Assembly (NCBI GenBank): GCA_965204465.1
Contig: OZ241995.1
Location: 992,001-1,056,000 of the forward strand
Reading direction: 5' to 3'
Length of the DNA: 64,000 nucleotides
From: CBDBES01 sp965204465
GTDB lineage: Bacteria; Spirochaetota; Leptospiria; Turneriellales; CBDBES01
The notes beneath the pieces are model-generated. The model saw only the letters and a program-made list of their open reading frames with translations, had not been told where the DNA came from and did no database searches. A program made the position numbers and the translations under genes. Below are positions 7,961 to 18,672 of this stretch, piece by piece (within the stretch, counting starts at the first letter, position 1; the number at the start of each line of letters is the position of its first letter).

Positions 7961-10900
7961 TTAATCCAGGAACGTCTTTTTCAAATTATCTGGTATTGCC
8001 TTCTCTTCTTTTTCAGACATATAAAGTCTCCATATATCAGGGGCCTCTGCTTTGAGATAGGCTTTTTTATCTTTTTGGATCTCATATTGATCTGTATATA
8101 GTTGAAGCAACCTGTCTGGTATGTTTGATCCTCTATACCATTTGTTGAGTGTATCAAAAGAGAGAATGGCAATATTTACCACAGGATATGCAATGGCTTT
8201 AAAAGGGCCCTCCTGATCTTTTTGATATGATTCTGTAAATTGAATACTGGTCTGTTTGGATATCTTTTTATTTCCCAGCATTAAAGATATGGCTATATTT
8301 TTTCCCATGTCTTCAAATTCAATTGAATCATTCCAACCAATCATATTTCTATAGGTTGCGCTGAACCTAAAAGAATATGGAGTAAATTTTTCCATTACAA
8401 AATAACAATGATCACCCTTGCAACCAAGCATATTTATCTTTTCATTTGAGATAAATAAAGTATCTCCTGTATGATCGCATCTTAATTCTTCTTCGTCATT
8501 ATTTATGCTTAGATATCTGATACGAATTGATCCTTTCAGGCGGGTTATTTTCAAAATTGGGAAGTAAGTGCCCGACAGGTTGCATATCCAGTCATTTGTT
8601 AATGGAGTGATCTTTTTTAATAAAGAAGTAATATGAGTTTTTTCCTCTACTATGAGTTTATCCTTGGTATAGTTCATTCTGAATATCTTGATCGCAAATT
8701 CCTTTTCATGGGGAAAAATATTAGTGGTGATCGTAGGACGCAATTTTTTGAATCCTGTCTTAGAAACCATATCTTTAAATTTGATCTTCTCTGAAAAAAT
8801 AAGCTGTGGATTGGCATTTGATTGATCTCTTTGAAAATAATATTCGAATAGAAAATATCTTTCGGAGTTTTTAATGTATTGGCCCAATTCCTCTGAAACA
8901 TGTATGATCGCATTTTGATAACTGCCTTTGTAGATCATATTCAGTGCATTATCCTTGATGTTCAATTGCAAAGAACTTTGCATATTTTGTATAATAACAT
9001 TTTTTTTCTGTCTGCTTAAAAAAGAAGGTAGAATAAAGGTGGGTTCAATCTCAATTGGGAAATCTCTTTCTACTTCTTCTGTGACTTTTGGGGAAGGTTC
9101 TTTACTCTCATTTTGTACTGGGATTGATGGTTGGGTTTCATCTTGGTTTGTTATAAACTCTTTTTCAGCTTCTTTGTCAGAAATCCGATCAAATGTCTCA
9201 CCCAAATGCCCTTGCTTCATTACAGCATCCGAAAGACCATAAGTATTTCTTTTCAATCTTAATTCTTTGTATTGTCCCATTCTGGTTTGAAAAGAAAATT
9301 TTTGTGTTCGTTCATATATTCTTTTTATTTTATCAGGGGGAGTAACTTGCACATCATAAGAATGATCCTCAATTCCTAATTTTCTGGCATATCCGGAAAG
9401 ATCCGCCTTTAATGTATAATTTCCATTGAAGAGTATATTTGCGCCGGCTATAGGCTGATCAGTATGATGATCCATTACCCTTAGATCAAATCCACTTAAT
9501 TTTATTTTAGGCAAATAATAACATAAAGATATTTTATTCCTACAACGGGGATCCAATTTCCCTCTCAAGGAAACAAATTCTTCTGTTACCGCAACAGGAA
9601 GCATCTTTTTTGGTTGCGCAAAATTTATATTTTCTATTGCAATATCATAACTGCCAGTTTCATGGATTTGATCAAATATGAAATACATTACAGGAGCATT
9701 CGCATAAAATTTAGATAAAATTCTCTCCTCGCATCTTACATTTCCTTTATGCAGTATGTTTTCTTTAGAAATGGCTTTAATAGAAATACTATTACAGAGA
9801 GCATTTAAAAAAGTTATATATTCCTTTATAGAAATTCCTGAATTTTCCACATCTGTTTTATCTAAATAAACAGGTATTTTAAAAAGATAAACGCCTGCAA
9901 AATTTAATTTCATTATTTTTTGATTTTGATAATGAATTACTTTATGTTCTACTTTTTTTGGCGTATAATTCTTTTTTTGGGCATTGATGATGTATGTTCT
10001 CCCTTCGTCTGCTTTTTCAAAAATAGCCTTCCCATTTTTATCCGTGAGTATGGAGTGAACATCACTCTTACTGGATTTATTTTCAAAAGTGATCATAGCT
10101 TCTTTCAATGGTTTTTGATTTGCAGCATTGATCGCATATACAATGATCTTTTTATTGCGATAGAATAAAGGCATTTCTAAAAAGGCCTTATAATTCTTAG
10201 TGCGTAAAACAAATTTATGCGTAATGGTTTTATAAAAAAGATTTTTTTCAGGCTCGGACGATTTAGTGGCCTTTATTGTATATTGATTCCCATTTGCTTC
10301 CACCTTTCCAAGGTTAAAGTCTCCATCTGCCTGACTAATGGTCTTTCTGTATATCTGACCATTTTCTTTGTAAAGAGTTACTTTAGCCCCAGAAATAATA
10401 GAACCCTTATTGTCACTTACAGTCCCTAAAACAGAAAGTTCCTTAGGGTATATAGGATTACTCGTGATTTCATTAGAGACTACCCTATGATCGGGACGAT
10501 TCCCAATAGTATATTGGACCGTCTTTTGAGCACACTTTTGAATGCGAAGAATTTTAATGCAACCCTTACCTGTGATGGATCCAGAAAAATAAGTAGAATG
10601 ATTTCCGATCTGTCCTCCCAGGTCGATCATCAAACCAAGGCTCACACTTAAAATGATCAGATCCATCTTTGCCTCTACACTTGCATATAGGCCGGCCACC
10701 AATGGGTTTCCAAGGTGAATAAATACCTCCGCTTCAAATTGCATTCTTAGTAGAACAAAAGAAAGTGGGAAATGGCTTCCTACAAAAAACATTACTCCAT
10801 TCACATTTGTGGGGGGGACAACTGTCTTGCCTTTAAATTGGAACTCTGAAGGATAGCGATAGCCTATGTAAATTCCTCCATACCCCCTTATTATTTTAAA

Positions 10901-13900
10901 TGCATTTACATCCACCAATGCCCCCACCCCCCATTTTTTAGTAGAAAAATGAAAATTAACTTCCCCCCTGGCTTTAAAACCACTTATAGAGTGGTCCATT
11001 CTGGATTCCCCTTCAAAAATTCCATTACGAGTAGATATGAATCCTCTAAATTCTGCTAACTTTATTCTTTGAGGACGGATCAATTCAGCAGCTCCTGTAA
11101 CCAGTATATCTCCGTTACCTGCATCAATATTCATCATTACACTCCCGCCTAATATTTCTGCAATACCAATAGTGCATCCAAAGGAAATAATGATATTTTT
11201 TCTGTTGTTTTCCAAGCCTCCTTTGATATGACTTAAAAATAAAGGTGTACCTGGTATGGGTATCGGTGCGCTACCTATATCAAAAAATACTCTCCAATAT
11301 CCATGACCAAACTCAAAAGCAGTTTCCAGAGAAAAAACATCCACTACTTGAATATGTCCTTTACCAAGGAATCTTTGTTTTTTATACTCTATTCCACCAC
11401 TAATAGAAATAGCACTTAAATTAACCCCTATGTGAAAACGACTTACATTCAGTTTTCCATTCTCATGGATTTTAAAATTACCTACTTGTACAGAAAGAAA
11501 GGGAAATTTAAAGTCAACTCCACCTTGAACCAGAAAGAAATACTGATCATTTTCCATATCAAAGGACACACTATGGATACTGACCTTAAAACCTGAAAAA
11601 GAAAATTCCCGGTGAATGGGTATATCAGCCCCTCCTATTTGTATACTTAGTCTCCCCTTTTTTCCATCATTTTCTATGGACATTTGCCTTATGTTCAATC
11701 CACTCAAATGAATCTTAGGTATGTCTAATAAGACATTTTGTAGTATTAACCGCATTCTCCCGTCTTTGTCCTGAAAAGAAGCCTTACCTATCTGTATAGA
11801 GCCTAAGAAAAAATTTGATCTAAAACCAGAGATACTTGTCTGGCGGATCCTGCCCGATCTATCCACTAAAACAGACTTGATCTTTAAATTTTTGTTAAAA
11901 GGAGAACCAAGACTCATATCTCCTGTAAAAGAAATCCCTCTGGAAGAATATTGAGCACCTCTAAATACAAATTTCCAGTTTCCATATTGGATCAAAATAG
12001 GTGGGTCTGCCTGTAGATCCATTTTAACCAAATGCCAATGAGATTTATAGCTAATAATAGCTTGTCTGAACTTGATTTCTTTTTCTATGAAAGGTAATTG
12101 GATACTCCCAGACAAGAATATGAGCTTTTGATTAAAATCAATCATAATTTTCTTTAATTTTAAATGATATGAACCAATCTGTGCATTATTCGCATCAAAT
12201 AAAAAAGAAATTCTGCCCCAGTTTGATCTACCATTGCTATAGAAGCGAATTGATCTTTCAGAATTAATTGTTTTTAATCCAGATAATTCCATGATACTAT
12301 CTTTTAGATCAAGTTGGGCTTGCCCTTCTAAGAAGACCGATTTTTCTTTTTGATCAAAACCCAATCTGATATTGAAAAATTCGCCTTTGATACCGTAAAA
12401 ATTAAAAGCCCATTTAGACATAATTGGGATGTCTAATTCTGCAATTTTTTGAATGAATTTTTCCTTGATGCTCTTTATAAATTCATTACGGCTAAAATTC
12501 AATAATTCTTCGATCAAGGGGGATCGTATTTCTTTTAGGTCAAAAGTATTCGGGAGTCTTTCTGCAATTGATTTCAAAAAATACTCCTTTTCAGAATTTA
12601 TTTTGAATAGAGTAGAATCAAACCATCCATACTGACCCACTTGAGAGGGCGTTAATTTAGAGTCGATTTTGTAACGTTCAAGGAATGATCCATAAGCTCC
12701 TTTAAAAATAGATTCTTTCCATTCATTTAAAAATTTATCTGGTTGTTTTAACACCTGTGAAGATTTTACTTGCAACGCATTGAAATATTCTTTAGAAATA
12801 TATTCGCCTAAAAGAGATGCAGCACCATCCTTTCTTCTTAAAAGACTTTTTTGTTTTTTAGTAAGTTTTTCCAATGTGATATTCAAAACAGATGTTGAAG
12901 AAGAATTTGCCTGGAATGCCTTCTTTATGATGAATGGGGTATCCCTTAGTTTTTTTATTTGAGGCATGATTTCTAAAAGAGAAGGAATTTTCTCTTGAAT
13001 AAATTTGTTTGTCATAGACAAGGAAGATTTTTCTTTTATTTCAGAAGATAGGAATGGTTCCAGTTGCTTTTGGATGTCTTTGCGAAAATGATCCGATAGA
13101 GAAAATCCTTTTTTTTCATCTAAAAAAATATTCCATTGAGTGGGCAATATTTCGATCAGTTTTGATCCATTGCTTAAAAATTTCTTCAGTTCGTTGGATA
13201 AAAAAGCTTCCAATTTTAAGTCTATATCCCCTATTTGTAATTCTTGCTTTCCCAGAATAGGATTATATGCCTCTAATATGCCAGAAAATATGATTCTGGG
13301 TTCATCTCCCCGAATTAACCTGGCCCTGATAGAGGCAGAAAACTGATCGATTCTATTGATCTCCAGATATTTTTCCATAGAATGCATTTGGGTTTGAAAA
13401 TTTTTAATCTTTTCTAAAGTTTCCCTTACTTCTTTTTCAAAATTTAATATTTTATGATATTTAGAAAGAGCCCTTGAAATACGCTCCTGGACTATTTTAG
13501 TTACTCCTGAAAACCATATATCCAACTGATTTATCTCTTTTTGAATATTGGCATCTATCTCTAATATTTTTCTTAATCTTTTCTTAAAATCAATAAAATT
13601 GAGAGATAAAATATCTTGAGACGAAGCAATACCTGAAGCAGAATTCTCTAATCTTACTAAGATATCTCCCACTTCTTTTTTTCTTTGTTGTATATCTTCA
13701 TAGAGGTCATTTCCACTTTCCAGGATGTTCTCAAAAACAGATATTTTTTTATTGTATGCTTGGCTGAAATGATCCTTCAGATATTCCATCTCTACTTTTG
13801 TATCTTCTATTTTATCTTCTAAAAATTCTCTATGATATTCCAGGATATCTATTTTGCCCTCTAAATTTCTTTTTATTTTAAAAATTTTTTCTTTGATACT

Positions 13901-16900
13901 ATCCAGTTGAATATGGTTAGAATACAAAAGAGAGTTTAATTTAGATTTTAATTGATGGGCCACATGAATGATATCAGCATCCATATCCTTCAAGAAAATA
14001 TTCCATTTTTCAAAAAGAAGATATCCCTCGTTAAGAATATCCAAAATATCGTCTTTGACAGATAAAGATTTTTTAGCCCCCTCTTTTAATTCGTATATGA
14101 TTCCTTTTGCCTTCTTTTCAAAGTTTTTTTTCAGATCAAATAAGTCCTTTTTTTTACTGCGTATATTTTCATAAATACGTTCTATCTGCTTTTGCTTTTC
14201 GAGTATTTGTTTTAACTCAGAATCTTCTGTATCTTTGATCTTTTTCAACTCTGCATACACTGCATTAATTTCTTTCTCTATCTCTTCTTTTATATCTGAA
14301 GATAGTTTATCATGTTGATCAACCAGAATTACTTTTAATTCTACTTTGGAAGGAAAAGAATTTAACTCATCTGAAGATAATTTAGTATGCTCTATATGAG
14401 TATAATACTCTGGATGACTGAATTTGAAACTATATAAAGCTTCATCCTCTGCTTCTGTTGTGGTATACGTAAAAAAACCATTTTTGACGCTTTTAAAAGT
14501 ATTTCCTGTATTCATATCATGGATCAGAACATCCTGAATGCCTTCTTTTTGTGAGTTGAGCACTACTCCATTTAAAACCAGTTTTTTCTCCAGATAGATG
14601 GCCATATTTTCTATAGAAGATTCATTCAAAAAAGAACGAACTGCAGGGACACTATACTTTGATCTTAAATTTTCAGGAAGATAGAATTGAATTTGATAAT
14701 TTATATTACCTGGAAGGCGTAATTTTATTTCCCCTTTAGAAGAATGATGTTTTTGTACTTCTTCATCTTGATCATGTCCTTTTAAATCGGGAATGGCTGT
14801 AATGGAAAAATCATTTACTACTTCTCCGTTCGGAAAAAGCAATTGTACATTCCAATACCCAAAAGTATTATATAAAATGATCTCTTCCAGTTTCAGATCA
14901 TTATCTTGGACCATGATCTCTCTGGTCTCAATACTCTTTCCTGGCAAATAAAACTCTATATCATATTTTCCATTTGGAACATCCATTTCAAAACGACCGT
15001 CAATATCTGTATAACTCTTTGGCATTCCAGGATATTCAGCCACTATGATCCTGGCCCCCTTCACAGGTTTTTTTTCCTGGTCCACGACTCTCCCCGTGAT
15101 CTTCCATTGAATCGCATCCAAATTGATCGAGATATGGGTCAACTGCCCGGAACGTATTTTTATATTTTTATATATCTCCGGAAAACCAGGCGCCTTGCAA
15201 TACACTTTATATAAACCAACGCGCAGATCATGTATGCTGAACTTTCCCTCTTTAGAAGAATAGGCATCTCCGTTTACTTGTCCGGAAGAAATTAAAGAAG
15301 ATACTCTAATCGGCTTTATGTAGATATATGCATCTGATACAGGGCTTTTTTTTACCGATTCAAAAATATCTCCACTCAGTATTCCCGATTTGATCCTCTC
15401 CATTTGATAGTCTTTTTTTATTTTATGGCCTTCTACTGAAAAATTTGTTTCTATTATCTCTTTATAATCCGGATATTTAGAGATTTCTAATATATAGTTT
15501 CCATTGATCAATTTAGGTATTTTATAAAAACCATTTTCATCTGTTTTTACGGATTGATAATTATATCTATTCCTAAAACCCACCGTAACATTTTGGATTG
15601 CACTCCCTGTATCCACATCCTGTATATTTCCCCATACACTGCTAAATACAGGGACCAGACCTACATCAATGGAAAGTATTTTCCCAAGAATAGAAGAGAA
15701 CTTTTCTACATATAATAAATATTTATCTTTATATACCGCAAGTTGAAAGTTGCCTGGGGGAAGATCAAAAGAATAATCTCCATTTTCTTTACTTGGCTTT
15801 GTGAATATTTTCTCATGCATATTTTTCTTTATAGACACATTAGATTGAATATTCGGAATGGCATTCCGTTCATTCAATTTTTCTAATTCAATAAGATTTT
15901 TTATATTTTTAGCTACAACAATAAATGCTTCTGGTATGGGCTCATTAAAAATATCCCTGACTGTACCATTTAATATGGATCTACCAGGCAAAGGTTTTTG
16001 ATCTGAAGCAACCTTACTCTCATTGACAAAGGTAAAGAAAGTTATCTCAGAAGCCTTGAGTGGAAAATCTGATTTATTATAAGCCTGGATCCTCCAGAAA
16101 AACCGAGACACATTGTGAGTTAAAAATATTTTTTTTACAGGAACCTTTAGATAAGGTACTTTAGAAATGCCAGACCAAACTGTTTTTTCAAAGTTATTAT
16201 CCATTGCAATCTCGAGTAGATAATGATCCGCTTGATAAAATTGTTTCCAGCTAAATAGAACTTGTTTTTTGCTGACCTCTTTTTGGATCGGATATATCAA
16301 CTCTAATTTAGGCAAAACATTAACAGAGATAATAAAAGACTCTACCCTTGAAAAACCATCCTTGCCCCCCACTGGTTGGTTGCCTCCATCAAATGCTCTT
16401 ATCTGCCAGTAATATATTCTACCTGGATGCAACACCTGGGCATTAGAAGGATAGGTAAGATCATTAGTGAGTATTCTGCTTTCTTTGAAAACAGTATTGA
16501 TCAGAGGGTCTTTATTCTCACTGATCCAGATCGTATAATGAAGGTCGAGTGAATCTTCAGGGGAATTCCATCTAAAATAGGGATATCGATCTAAAATTTT
16601 TGATTCCCCGATAGGACTTATCAGGTTTACTTCTCTAGCCCTCTCAGACAGATCAAAAATACTCTTTACATAATTAAACTTTTTCTCTGTAACTTCCGTA
16701 AATTTTTCGGAAGAATGGACCTCTTCATACATTGCCTTTACAGTGTATTCGCCTAAAGAAGAAGATAATTCTTTTAAAGATACCTTAAAATTATGCTGCA
16801 ATATTTGCCCTTTAGAAGGGATAGAATTAGAAGTAGAATAAGCGCTATAACTTGTTTGCCCTCTTGGATTTTTGATCCATAAGATGAACTTATATTTTCC

Positions 16901-17098
16901 AGAGGAATGATCTGTATCTAAACAATAAGTTGCCTGTACCAGAAAATTGATATGAGTATGTCTTGCGCTTATAGTATTAATATTTTCCCCTAATGAGTTT
17001 TTTAAAAAGACTTTTACAGAAGAGGCATAAGCAAAGAGATCACTTTGTCTGCATAACAAACAGAATAAAAAGAAAAAATAAAATAAAACTCTGATCAT
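7961..17098 (-). CDS. Giant exported multidomain protein with carboxypeptidase-regulatory-like and filamentous beta domains (3045 aa)
   Basis: Function unknown. Residues 1-25 are a signal peptide (MIRVLFYFFFLFCLLCRQSD). Two FN3-like folds follow: about 170-260, with YFRWNSPEDSLDLHYTIWIS and YYWQIRAF, and 265-360, with FSWKQFYQADHYLLEIA. Next come repeated carboxypeptidase-regulatory-like domains at about 375-470, 485-565, 575-660, 665-735 and 835-925, e.g. ITGRVVDQEKKPVKGARIIV then DIDGRFEMDVPNGKYDI. Residues 930-1250 are predicted coiled coil. Residues 1250-1560 are helical. About 1560-2190 are long amphipathic beta repeats resembling AsmA/TamB-type filaments. CnaB-like domains return at about 2220-2400 and 2490-2560. 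No sortase, OmpA or barrel anchor is evident. The architecture suggests a periplasm-spanning or surface scaffold. Reading frame and composition are intact throughout. Confidence 0.85.
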   Translation of the reverse strand: MIRVLFYFFFLFCLLCRQSDLFAYASSVKVFLKNSLGENINTISARHTHINFLVQATYCLDTDHSSGKYKFILWIKNPRGQTSYSAYSTSNSIPSKGQILQHNFKVSLKELSSSLGEYTVKAMYEEVHSSEKFTEVTEKKFNYVKSIFDLSERAREVNLISPIGESKILDRYPYFRWNSPEDSLDLHYTIWISENKDPLINTVFKESRILTNDLTYPSNAQVLHPGRIYYWQIRAFDGGNQPVGGKDGFSRVESFIISVNVLPKLELIYPIQKEVSKKQVLFSWKQFYQADHYLLEIAMDNNFEKTVWSGISKVPYLKVPVKKIFLTHNVSRFFWRIQAYNKSDFPLKASEITFFTFVNESKVASDQKPLPGRSILNGTVRDIFNEPIPEAFIVVAKNIKNLIELEKLNERNAIPNIQSNVSIKKNMHEKIFTKPSKENGDYSFDLPPGNFQLAVYKDKYLLYVEKFSSILGKILSIDVGLVPVFSSVWGNIQDVDTGSAIQNVTVGFRNRYNYQSVKTDENGFYKIPKLINGNYILEISKYPDYKEIIETNFSVEGHKIKKDYQMERIKSGILSGDIFESVKKSPVSDAYIYIKPIRVSSLISSGQVNGDAYSSKEGKFSIHDLRVGLYKVYCKAPGFPEIYKNIKIRSGQLTHISINLDAIQWKITGRVVDQEKKPVKGARIIVAEYPGMPKSYTDIDGRFEMDVPNGKYDIEFYLPGKSIETREIMVQDNDLKLEEIILYNTFGYWNVQLLFPNGEVVNDFSITAIPDLKGHDQDEEVQKHHSSKGEIKLRLPGNINYQIQFYLPENLRSKYSVPAVRSFLNESSIENMAIYLEKKLVLNGVVLNSQKEGIQDVLIHDMNTGNTFKSVKNGFFTYTTTEAEDEALYSFKFSHPEYYTHIEHTKLSSDELNSFPSKVELKVILVDQHDKLSSDIKEEIEKEINAVYAELKKIKDTEDSELKQILEKQKQIERIYENIRSKKKDLFDLKKNFEKKAKGIIYELKEGAKKSLSVKDDILDILNEGYLLFEKWNIFLKDMDADIIHVAHQLKSKLNSLLYSNHIQLDSIKEKIFKIKRNLEGKIDILEYHREFLEDKIEDTKVEMEYLKDHFSQAYNKKISVFENILESGNDLYEDIQQRKKEVGDILVRLENSASGIASSQDILSLNFIDFKKRLRKILEIDANIQKEINQLDIWFSGVTKIVQERISRALSKYHKILNFEKEVRETLEKIKNFQTQMHSMEKYLEINRIDQFSASIRARLIRGDEPRIIFSGILEAYNPILGKQELQIGDIDLKLEAFLSNELKKFLSNGSKLIEILPTQWNIFLDEKKGFSLSDHFRKDIQKQLEPFLSSEIKEKSSLSMTNKFIQEKIPSLLEIMPQIKKLRDTPFIIKKAFQANSSSTSVLNITLEKLTKKQKSLLRRKDGAASLLGEYISKEYFNALQVKSSQVLKQPDKFLNEWKESIFKGAYGSFLERYKIDSKLTPSQVGQYGWFDSTLFKINSEKEYFLKSIAERLPNTFDLKEIRSPLIEELLNFSRNEFIKSIKEKFIQKIAELDIPIMSKWAFNFYGIKGEFFNIRLGFDQKEKSVFLEGQAQLDLKDSIMELSGLKTINSERSIRFYSNGRSNWGRISFLFDANNAQIGSYHLKLKKIMIDFNQKLIFLSGSIQLPFIEKEIKFRQAIISYKSHWHLVKMDLQADPPILIQYGNWKFVFRGAQYSSRGISFTGDMSLGSPFNKNLKIKSVLVDRSGRIRQTSISGFRSNFFLGSIQIGKASFQDKDGRMRLILQNVLLDIPKIHLSGLNIRQMSIENDGKKGRLSIQIGGADIPIHREFSFSGFKVSIHSVSFDMENDQYFFLVQGGVDFKFPFLSVQVGNFKIHENGKLNVSRFHIGVNLSAISISGGIEYKKQRFLGKGHIQVVDVFSLETAFEFGHGYWRVFFDIGSAPIPIPGTPLFLSHIKGGLENNRKNIIISFGCTIGIAEILGGSVMMNIDAGNGDILVTGAAELIRPQRIKLAEFRGFISTRNGIFEGESRMDHSISGFKARGEVNFHFSTKKWGVGALVDVNAFKIIRGYGGIYIGYRYPSEFQFKGKTVVPPTNVNGVMFFVGSHFPLSFVLLRMQFEAEVFIHLGNPLVAGLYASVEAKMDLIILSVSLGLMIDLGGQIGNHSTYFSGSITGKGCIKILRIQKCAQKTVQYTIGNRPDHRVVSNEITSNPIYPKELSVLGTVSDNKGSIISGAKVTLYKENGQIYRKTISQADGDFNLGKVEANGNQYTIKATKSSEPEKNLFYKTITHKFVLRTKNYKAFLEMPLFYRNKKIIVYAINAANQKPLKEAMITFENKSSKSDVHSILTDKNGKAIFEKADEGRTYIINAQKKNYTPKKVEHKVIHYQNQKIMKLNFAGVYLFKIPVYLDKTDVENSGISIKEYITFLNALCNSISIKAISKENILHKGNVRCEERILSKFYANAPVMYFIFDQIHETGSYDIAIENINFAQPKKMLPVAVTEEFVSLRGKLDPRCRNKISLCYYLPKIKLSGFDLRVMDHHTDQPIAGANILFNGNYTLKADLSGYARKLGIEDHSYDVQVTPPDKIKRIYERTQKFSFQTRMGQYKELRLKRNTYGLSDAVMKQGHLGETFDRISDKEAEKEFITNQDETQPSIPVQNESKEPSPKVTEEVERDFPIEIEPTFILPSFLSRQKKNVIIQNMQSSLQLNIKDNALNMIYKGSYQNAIIHVSEELGQYIKNSERYFLFEYYFQRDQSNANPQLIFSEKIKFKDMVSKTGFKKLRPTITTNIFPHEKEFAIKIFRMNYTKDKLIVEEKTHITSLLKKITPLTNDWICNLSGTYFPILKITRLKGSIRIRYLSINNDEEELRCDHTGDTLFISNEKINMLGCKGDHCYFVMEKFTPYSFRFSATYRNMIGWNDSIEFEDMGKNIAISLMLGNKKISKQTSIQFTESYQKDQEGPFKAIAYPVVNIAILSFDTLNKWYRGSNIPDRLLQLYTDQYEIQKDKKAYLKAEAPDIWRLYMSEKEEKAIPDNLKKTFLD

Positions 17099-17137
17099 TT
17101 AATATATTTTGAAACTTTGAAAAGTAAGGAATGATAA

Positions 17138-17155
17138 GACAGTCTATAGATTGTC
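17138..17155. promoter_or_regulatory. 18-bp palindrome upstream of the giant gene, possible operator
   Basis: GACAGTCTATAGATTGTC is symmetric at 16 of 18 positions around TCTATAGA. On the minus strand it overlaps a weak promoter-like pair: CTGACA, 15 bases, TATCAT. A repressor site over the promoter of the 9.1-kb gene is plausible but inferred. The rest of 17099-17331 shows nothing else. Confidence 0.35.
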
Positions 17156-17331
17156 AGCGCTGCCCAGAAACAATATTTCCTGGATTTAAGTGCAGTCGCT
17201 AATTAAATAGTTATGACAAGATGCTTAGGGAAAGAGATAGGAATTAAAATATGGAACCAACTTTTTAAGCCATGAGACGGAGTAAACTTTTTTTAATAGA
17301 AAAATAATTTTTTTAAGTTAACTTCCCTTCC

Positions 17332-18022
17332 GAGACTGTGCCTCAACTTAAAAACATTTACATTTTTGAAAAGAACGAGTATAAAATCCCCAGTTCAGCT
17401 TTTTTAAATAAGTAAAATTTTTATTCTCTAAGCGTCCTTTACCAGAGGTTGTTTTTTATTTTTTATGTCCTATGAACAATAGATTTGCACAAAGCGATAG
17501 AGATCAACTTATGATGTTTTCCCGTACTCTGGGAGATAATCTTGATAAGAATCACGAAATTTATGCATTTGTTAAACTTTTGAATACAGAAGATGATTTG
17601 ATGTTACAGAAAGCAGAGAAATACATGAAGATAAAGGAATGCCTTAAGAGAGCAGAAGAATTTTCTCTCGATTCTAAAATAAACCTTACTGACGATGATG
17701 GAAAATTCATGAAACGAGATGAAGCGAATTCATTTTATAAAAAGCGAAGTTCTTCCATTGAACCTATTTTTGGGATTCTAAAACAGACTAAAAACTTTAG
17801 GGAAATATTGCTCAGAGGGATTCAGAAGGCGAGAATAGAGGTAAAAATCGCTGCAATAACCTTCAATTTTAGCAAAATGATACGGGAACAGCTTGCATAG
17901 ATCAGGAAATTAGGAAATTATTTCGTATTTTCGAGAAAAAATATCAAAAAACCTTCGGGAACAAAAAATACGATATAGATTACAATGTAGTAAATTATTC
18001 TTCTGTGTTGAGACACAGGCTC
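17332..18022 (+). mobile_element. Degenerate, internally deleted IS remnant (about 690 bp)
   Basis: Imperfect terminal inverted repeats GAGACTGTGCCTCAAC (17332-17347) and, reversed from 18007-18022, GAGCCTGTGTCTCAAC match at 14 of 16 positions. They bracket a transposase ORF that keeps only the two ends of the protein. The ends differ from those of the IS at 5080, so this is a different element. Confidence 0.6.
17472..17900 (+). pseudogene. Truncated IS transposase: N-terminal piece fused to C-terminal piece
   Basis: 142 codons. The start (MNNRFAQSDRDQLMMFSRTL, then NLDKNHEIYAFVKLLN) looks like the first 45 residues of an IS1182-type transposase. The end (SSSIEPIFGILKQTKNFREI, then LLRGIQKARIEVKIAAITFN) is the block with the last catalytic glutamate (IEPIFG). 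The roughly 300 residues with the two catalytic aspartates are gone. Removal of the middle kept an open frame, a pattern seen when an element shrinks toward a MITE. It cannot be an active transposase, though a DNA-binding regulator is conceivable. Confidence 0.65.
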
Positions 18023-18183
18023 TTTGGCGGCATTGGTTATTGTATTTTGACAAAAAAAAAGATTTGACAGAGATATTAAAATTTTAAAATAGTCTATAGT
18101 TCATTAAGTATGGTAACAGAGTTTATTTTAGCGAATACCATTATCCTGCTTGATTGACTGATTCTAATTTAAAGGAGGAAAAT

Positions 18184-18672
18184 ATGAAAAAAATGTTTTA
18201 TCAATTAGGTTTTTTAATAATTACCCTAATGTTGCTGACTGTAAGCTGCTCAGATGAAGACGAACAAACTGAATGCGACAAACAAGTTGACAGATTCTGT
18301 AACTTATGCGGGGAAGATAGCGAGGCGTGTGAATTAAATAGAGCAGTTAATAACGCATTAAAATGCGAAGGTGAATGGAAAACTTCTAGAGAAGAGCTCA
18401 GCGAGTTGTCGGACGATCATGTTAAGGAAGCATGCATAATTGAAACTGATGAAACTGATGAAACTGATGAAACTGAATGCGACAAACAAGTTGACAGATT
18501 CTGTACCTTATGCGGGGAAGATAGCGGGACGTGTGAATTACTTAGAGCAGTTAATGATAAATTAGAATGCGAAGGTGAATCGAAAACTGATGCAGAAGAG
18601 TCCAGCGAGTTGTCGGACGATGATATTAAGGAAGCATGCATAATTGAATTTTATGATGAAGAAACTAAATGA
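18184..18672 (+). CDS. Repeat-containing acidic lipoprotein
   Basis: Function unknown. The start is set by a strong AAAGGAGG six bases before the ATG at 18184, not by the ATG at 18154. The signal peptide MKKMFYQLGFLIITLMLLTV ends in the lipobox TVSC (Cys22). Two copies of a unit of about 57 residues follow. Each unit holds five cysteines in the order EC..FC.LCGED...CEL...CEG, ends in SELSDD-KEACIIE, and is joined to the next by an acidic linker (ETDETDETDET). The even cysteine pattern suggests disulfide-stabilised repeats in an outer-membrane or periplasmic lipoprotein. The frame stops at TGA (18670-18672), where the next unit would have its first cysteine. Confidence 0.8.
   Translation: MKKMFYQLGFLIITLMLLTVSCSDEDEQTECDKQVDRFCNLCGEDSEACELNRAVNNALKCEGEWKTSREELSELSDDHVKEACIIETDETDETDETECDKQVDRFCTLCGEDSGTCELLRAVNDKLECEGESKTDAEESSELSDDDIKEACIIEFYDEETK

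Noticed and set aside
18154..18183. Upstream ATG for the repeat lipoprotein
   Set aside because: The strong AAAGGAGG and the signal peptide both fit the ATG at 18184; the upstream start would hide the signal peptide.
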